Below are positions 58,650 through 64,000 of a stretch of DNA of 64,000 bases, piece after piece. Origin of the DNA: Lentibacillus persicus (GTDB lineage: Bacteria; Bacillota; Bacilli; Bacillales; Amphibacillaceae); contig NZ_FOMR01000003.1 of assembly GCF_900112705.1 (NCBI RefSeq), positions 285,057 to 349,056 of the forward strand, written 5' to 3'. The translations under genes and the position numbers were made by a program. Each line of letters starts with the position of its first letter. The first letter of the stretch is position 1. The notes below the pieces were generated by a model. The model had not been told where the DNA came from. It was given only the letters and a program-made list of their open reading frames with translations, and made no database searches.

Positions 58650-58706
58650 TTGACATTTTTTCAATTTCAACGTATATTAAACTCAAATCCTATAAAAGTA
58701 CTAGGA
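58650..58706 (+). promoter_or_regulatory. SigA promoter and operator-like inverted repeat of cysK
   Basis: Perfect TTGACA (58650-58655) and TATATT (58673-58678) with a 17-base spacer. TCCTA (58688-58692) and TAGGA (58702-58706) form an inverted repeat just past the -10 box, well placed to block polymerase. CymR is the expected regulator, but the site is not an exact CymR consensus. Confidence 0.7.
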
Positions 58707-58722
58707 ATTGGGAGGGCTCAAT

Positions 58723-59649
58723 ATGAGAGTAGCTGACAATATTAATGGCCTGATAGGCGAAACACCGATTGTGAAGTTGAATCGTACGGCTGAAAATGAC
58801 AGTGCAGACATTTATGTGAAACTCGAATTCATGAATCCGGGAAGTTCCGTCAAAGACCGAATTGCTTTGTCCATGATTGAGGCTGCTGAAAAAGAAGGAA
58901 AGTTAAAAGAAGGCGATACCATTATTGAACCGACAAGCGGCAATACCGGTATCGGTCTGGCAATGGTCGCGGCAGCAAAAGGTTATAAAGCGCTACTGGT
59001 CATGCCTGACACAATGAGTAAAGAGCGTCGTAACTTATTGCGTGCTTATGGGGCTGAATTGATCCTCACTCCCGGAGCGGATGCTATGAAAGGTGCGATT
59101 AAAAAGGCGGAAGAACTGCAGAAAGAACATGGTTACTTTATGCCGCAGCAATTCAGCAACGAAGCTAATACAGAAGTCCACGAGCGCACAACCGGCCAGG
59201 AAATTGTAAAGCAAATGGATGACGGACTTGATGCTTTTGTTTCCGGAATCGGCACCGGCGGTACGATTACTGGGGCTGGCAAAGTTCTGAAAAACCATTT
59301 CGATAACATTAAGCTTTATGCGGTTGAACCGGATGATTCTGCTGTTCTTTCCGGAGATTCGCCAGGTCCGCATAAAATCCAGGGTCTTGGCGCAGGGTTT
59401 GTGCCCGACATTCTGGATACTGAGATTTACGATGAAACGATTCGAATTACGAATGATGAAGCTTTTCAGACATCCCGTGAAGTGGCCAAAAATGAAGGAA
59501 TTCTCGGCGGTATTTCGGCTGGTGCTGCCATTGCTGCAGCGAAGAAAGTTGCTAAGCAATTAGGCAAAGGGAAAAAAGTACTGGCAGTATTCCCTGACAA
59601 CGGTGAGCGCTACCTGTCCACACCGCTTTATCAGTATGACGAAGAATAG
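58723..59649 (+). CDS. cysK: Cysteine synthase A (O-acetylserine sulfhydrylase)
   Basis: A 308-residue PLP enzyme. The Schiff-base Lys is in [12 protein letters not shown] (near 42), TSGNTG is the substrate loop and GTGGTITG binds the PLP phosphate. Length equals B. subtilis CysK, which also acts as co-regulator of CymR. The ATG at 58723 follows GGGAGGG; the earlier in-frame codon lies before the ribosome site. The pabB-pabA-pabC genes that follow in B. subtilis are absent. Confidence 0.96.
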   Translation: MRVADNINGLIGETPIVKLNRTAENDSADIYVKLEFMNPGSSVKDRIALSMIEAAEKEGKLKEGDTIIEPTSGNTGIGLAMVAAAKGYKALLVMPDTMSKERRNLLRAYGAELILTPGADAMKGAIKKAEELQKEHGYFMPQQFSNEANTEVHERTTGQEIVKQMDDGLDAFVSGIGTGGTITGAGKVLKNHFDNIKLYAVEPDDSAVLSGDSPGPHKIQGLGAGFVPDILDTEIYDETIRITNDEAFQTSREVAKNEGILGGISAGAAIAAAKKVAKQLGKGKKVLAVFPDNGERYLSTPLYQYDEE

Positions 59650-59660
59650 GCAATCGCCGA

Positions 59661-59705
59661 TAAAAAGGATTGGTGCCGGAGAAGTCTGGTGCTAGTCCTT
59701 TTTTT
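59661..59705 (+). terminator. Intrinsic terminator of cysK
   Basis: AAGGATTGGTGCCGGA pairs with TCTGGTGCTAGTCCTT around a 4-base loop; T-run follows. Confidence 0.85.
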
Positions 59706-59804
59706 AATGCTGTGATAGGATAAACATTTAGAGGGTAAGGCGCGAAAATTTAATAACCAATTGTTAGTGGATGAGCTGCAATGGGCTGTAAAGGAAGGTG
59801 CGTA

Positions 59805-60638
59805 ATGGAATTAAGAACATCTGGACGAACGTACAATTTGAATGACCGGACGCATATTATGGGAATCCTGAATGTGACGCCTGATTCGTTCTCCGATGGG
59901 GGAAATTACACCGATATTGACAGAGCGGTGGAACAGGCTGTTTTGATGGAAAGGCAAGGCGCAGATATCATTGATGTTGGCGGTGAATCGACAAGACCTG
60001 ATCATGACCCGGTCTCAACCGAAGAAGAACTCGAGCGGATTTTGCCGGTTATCCGGGCACTCAAAGCCAAACTATCAATCCCCATCTCCATTGATACATA
60101 TAAAGCTGAGACGGCGCGCCAGGCAATCGAGGCTGGTGCTGATATCATTAACGATGTCTGGGGAGCCAAACGCGAACCTGAAATAGCAGAAGTAGCAGCT
60201 TCAAACGGGACGCCAATTATATTAATGCATAACCGGACAAATATGGATTATTCCTCCCTCATCGATGATATGAAACAGGATTTGCGGAAGAGCATCGATA
60301 TTGCGTTAAAAGCCGGGGTACCCGAGGAATACATTGTGCTTGATCCCGGTATCGGTTTTGCTAAAACCTCCGCTGATAATTTACAGGTAATGAACAACCT
60401 TGAAAAATTCAATGAACTGGGTTATCCGCTGCTTCTGGCTGCATCACGTAAATCCTTTATCGGAAAAATTTTAGATCTGCCGCCGAACGAACGAGATACT
60501 GGGACTGGCGCAACGACATGCCTTGGCATATCGAAAGGCGTCCAAATTGTCCGTGTGCATAATGTGAAGCTGCATGTTGAGCTGGCTAAAATGATGGATG
60601 CGATGCTTAATAAGCAAGGAGGAATTTCGCTTGGATAA
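59805..60638 (+). CDS. folP: Dihydropteroate synthase
   Basis: A 277-residue TIM-barrel enzyme, the sulfonamide target, joining pABA to the pterin. GILNVTPDSFSDGG (near 20-33), DVGGESTRP and LAASRKSFIGKIL are the family signatures. The ATG at 59805 follows AAAGGAAGG. It starts the folP-folB-folK-yazB unit, with every junction overlapping. Confidence 0.95.
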   Translation: MELRTSGRTYNLNDRTHIMGILNVTPDSFSDGGNYTDIDRAVEQAVLMERQGADIIDVGGESTRPDHDPVSTEEELERILPVIRALKAKLSIPISIDTYKAETARQAIEAGADIINDVWGAKREPEIAEVAASNGTPIILMHNRTNMDYSSLIDDMKQDLRKSIDIALKAGVPEEYIVLDPGIGFAKTSADNLQVMNNLEKFNELGYPLLLAASRKSFIGKILDLPPNERDTGTGATTCLGISKGVQIVRVHNVKLHVELAKMMDAMLNKQGGISLG

Positions 60639-61002
60639 AATTTTGCTGAACCAAATGGCTTTTTACGGCTATCATGGTTTGTTTCCTGAAGAAACCAAAC
60701 TTGGGCAGCGTTTTTTAGTCGACGCCGAGTTAATGCTTGATTTAAAAACGTCCAGCCGTTCAGATGATATGAACGATTCCATTGATTATGGCGAGGTTTA
60801 TAATGTAATTAAAGAAGTCGTGGAAGGTAAACCGAGGAACCTTGTTGAAACAATCGCTGAACAGATTGCAGATGAATTATTCCGAACGTTCAATTTACTG
60901 GAAGCGTGCAGATTAAAAGTTACTAAGCCTGACCCGCCGATTGCAGGACATTATCAGTCTGTTGCAGTCGAAATCTTCCGGGAGAAAAGAGACAAAGTAT
61001 GA
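60631..61002 (+). CDS. folB: Dihydroneopterin aldolase
   Basis: A 123-residue enzyme of folate synthesis. MAFYGYHGLFPEETKLGQRF contains the catalytic Glu, and KPDPPIAGHYQSVAVE the Lys. Start is TTG at 60631, 9 bases after AAGGAGG, giving the family N-terminus MDKILLNQM. It overlaps folP by 8 bases and folK by 4. Confidence 0.94.
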   Translation: MDKILLNQMAFYGYHGLFPEETKLGQRFLVDAELMLDLKTSSRSDDMNDSIDYGEVYNVIKEVVEGKPRNLVETIAEQIADELFRTFNLLEACRLKVTKPDPPIAGHYQSVAVEIFREKRDKV

Positions 61003-61514
61003 GTGATGAAATATATCTGGCGCTCGGGTCAAATATCGAACCGCGGGAAGACTATCTTGCAACGGCTTTGAATGCGCTTGAAGACCATCCGCGTATTTCT
61101 GTCCTGAAAAAGTCCTCAATTTATGAGACCGCACCGGTGGGCTATACAAACCAGGCGGACTTTTTAAATATGGTCATAAAAGTGGATACGTCGCTTTCGC
61201 CATTGGAACTGCTTGATGCCTGTCAGACCATAGAGAAGCAGCTTGGCAGAGAACGGGACATCCGTTTCGGCCCGCGGACGGTCGACCTTGACATTTTAAT
61301 ATATAATCAGGAAAATAGAGAAACAGAACAATTAACAATCCCGCATCCGCGTATGCTGGAACGGGCTTTTGTACTCATTCCGCTGAGAGAAATAGCACCT
61401 GAATTGTCCCTTCCTTCAGCACATAAAACGGTGTCGGATTATATAGAAGAACTTCAAGAGAGTGACATAAAGGATGTAACGATATGGATAAAGCGAGGCT
61501 CGGGAGAAGAATAA
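60999..61514 (+). CDS. folK: HPPK (2-amino-4-hydroxy-6-hydroxymethyldihydropteridine pyrophosphokinase)
   Basis: A 171-residue kinase. ALGSNIEPREDYL and RERDIRFGPRTVDLDILIY hold the ATP and Mg ligands. It supplies the activated pterin used by FolP, completing three consecutive folate steps. ATGA overlap with folB and a 31-base overlap with yazB. Confidence 0.95.
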   Translation: MSDEIYLALGSNIEPREDYLATALNALEDHPRISVLKKSSIYETAPVGYTNQADFLNMVIKVDTSLSPLELLDACQTIEKQLGRERDIRFGPRTVDLDILIYNQENRETEQLTIPHPRMLERAFVLIPLREIAPELSLPSAHKTVSDYIEELQESDIKDVTIWIKRGSGEE

Positions 61515-61711
61515 AAGCGTTCCGCAAATTAAAAGGCTATACACAGATCGGCCTGGCTGAAAAGCTCGATATCTCGGTCATGTGCCTTGGCAATGTTGAA
61601 CGCGGGGAAAAACGGGCAACCATTGAACTGTTGAATCAGATAGCAAATCAGCTGAGTGTATCAAAGCAGGAGCTTATGAATACGGCCTCGGGAGGAGAGA
61701 AGGACGGGTAA
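61484..61711 (+). CDS. yazB: Small XRE-family helix-turn-helix protein (YazB)
   Basis: A 75-residue protein made almost entirely of a lambda-type HTH (GRRIKAFRKLKGYTQIGLAE, then ISVMCLGNVERGEKRAT). Function unknown; it follows folK in bacilli. dusB, the next gene in B. subtilis, is absent, and only 189 bases separate it from lysS. Confidence 0.88.
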   Translation: MDKARLGRRIKAFRKLKGYTQIGLAEKLDISVMCLGNVERGEKRATIELLNQIANQLSVSKQELMNTASGGEKDG

Positions 61712-61848
61712 AATACTGGTACGGATAGAGGGTGTATTGACCACTTTTTTATCTGAGGTTAACCCGGAATCCTCTGAAGATGGGAGGCGGCGTCAAGCTT
61801 CTTTAATATATAATTTATCGTTCGTAAGAGATAATACATCTATTAATG

Positions 61849-63385
<1,537 letters not shown>

Positions 63386-63400
63386 ATGGTTTAAACTAAC

Positions 63401-63438
63401 CGGCCGGGGCTATGCATCATAAGCCCTGGCCGTTCATT
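63401..63438 (+). terminator. Probable terminator of lysS
   Basis: GGCCGGGGCT pairs with AGCCCTGGCC; the downstream T-run is short. Confidence 0.65.
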
Positions 63439-63740
63439 TACTGTATGCAGCTGGCTGGCGGGAATGGATCATTTAAAGCTTGAAAAGTGAACGGGTAAGA
63501 GACCAATAAGTTACAGGTATTCGTTACATTATAATGAGCGGAGGTCGTAATGCTGTCTGAATGAAGATTAGATTTACGCTACTCCCGAGGTAATGGTTAA
63601 GTGGTATTTGAGACTGCAATTAATTGAAAAGGAGGTTTCTAACGTCACAAAACTGTTTATAATAGACAGAGCAAGCTGGCTTTGTCAGTTTCTTTGCAGA
63701 TTTTTGCCGGCGATGGAATAAACATCCAAATATTTTTTTG
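63439..63740. other. Intergenic space with no recognised gene
   Basis: About 300 bases between the lysS terminator and the rRNA promoters. A TATAAT lies near 63657, without a convincing -35 box. No coding frame, tRNA or copy of the repeat families was recognised. Confidence 0.5.
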
Positions 63741-63751
63741 TTGTATACCTA

Positions 63752-63780
63752 TTGATTTATAAATATAAACATGATAAATT
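63752..63780 (+). promoter_or_regulatory. Possible rRNA operon promoter P1
   Basis: TTGATT (63752-63757) and TAAATT (63775-63780), 17-base spacer, in a very AT-rich stretch. Confidence 0.5.
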
Positions 63781-63844
63781 TATTGAGGTCGCGATAAGAG
63801 AAGCGGCCGACACAATAAAAACATAACAAAATCAAAAAGAGTTA

Positions 63845-63873
63845 TTGACTTTGTTGGTTGAAGATGATATATT
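63845..63873 (+). promoter_or_regulatory. rRNA operon promoter P2
   Basis: TTGACT (63845-63850) and TATATT (63868-63873) with a 17-base spacer, just upstream of the rRNA leader. Confidence 0.75.
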
Positions 63874-63879
63874 AATAAA

Positions 63880-64000
63880 GTCGCTTTTTCGAAGGCGGCA
63901 TTCCGATTGCTCCTTGAAAACTGAACAAAACAACCAGTATGATAAACGATGTCAGAGGTAAGAAGTTGACGAGTCAGCTTAGCTGATTTGACGCAAACTT
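63880..64000 (+). other. Leader of an rRNA operon (16S gene beyond the window)
   Basis: GCTCCTTGAAAACTGAACAA (near 63910-63929) is the boxA-type antitermination and processing sequence found upstream of 16S rRNA genes in bacilli. The mature 16S start is not reached. In B. subtilis lysS is also followed by rRNA operons. Confidence 0.8.

Overview
The window is a stretch of chromosome from an endospore-forming Gram-positive bacterium of the Bacillaceae. The gene order follows the origin-proximal segment of Bacillus subtilis from yaaH to lysS almost gene for gene. Sporulation genes (bofA, csfB, yabG, sspF, spoVG, fin, spoVT, yabP, yabQ, spoIIE) leave little doubt about the group. Many acidic proteins and the repeat style suggest a halotolerant relative of Virgibacillus, Lentibacillus or Oceanobacillus, but that is inference.

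Layout. 1-2918: end of a DJ-1/PfpI gene, yaaH and an isochorismatase-like gene on the minus strand, then tadA. 3023-3387: the SRP RNA gene with its promoter and terminator. 3500-9180: an insertion relative to the B. subtilis order, holding a response-regulator remnant and two ABC-2 export systems, the second resembling lnrLMN. 9296-12931: dnaX, ebfC, recR, yaaL, bofA. 13097-20611: csfB, yaaO, tmk, darA, yaaR, holB, ricT, yabA, trmN6, yazA, rsmI. 20612-22128: repeats and leftward abrB. 22129-29868: metG, tatD, yabE, rnmV, rsmA, yabG, veg, and sspF. 30011-40297: ispE, purR, spoVG, glmU, prs, ctc, pth, fin, mfd. 40460-46280: spoVT, a flippase, mazG, rqcP, yabP, yabQ, divIC, yabR. A tRNA-Met follows on the minus strand. 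47159-57698: spoIIE, yabS, yabT, tilS, hprT, ftsH, coaX, hslO. 57715-63385: a foldase, cysK, folP-folB-folK, yazB, lysS. The window ends in the promoter and leader of an rRNA operon whose 16S gene lies outside.

Most genes are core functions: clamp loading and recombination, translation and rRNA/tRNA modification, peptidoglycan and nucleotide precursors, folate and cysteine synthesis. They are interleaved with sporulation control. Regulatory sites visible in the sequence include a sigma-H type promoter at spoVG, a 21-bp-spacer promoter at spoIIE typical of Spo0A activation, tandem promoters at veg, and an inverted repeat at the cysK start region.

The least expected content is between the genes. 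One repeat family (six copies at recR, abrB/metG and glmU) folds into two or more hairpins whose arms change together between copies, so the structure appears to be conserved. A second, GC-rich family sits 3' of spoIIE, yabA, rsmI and others, sometimes inside nested inverted repeats, sometimes as head-to-head pairs. Genes expected from B. subtilis but absent here are ridA (yabJ), xpaC-yaaN, pabB-pabA-pabC and dusB.
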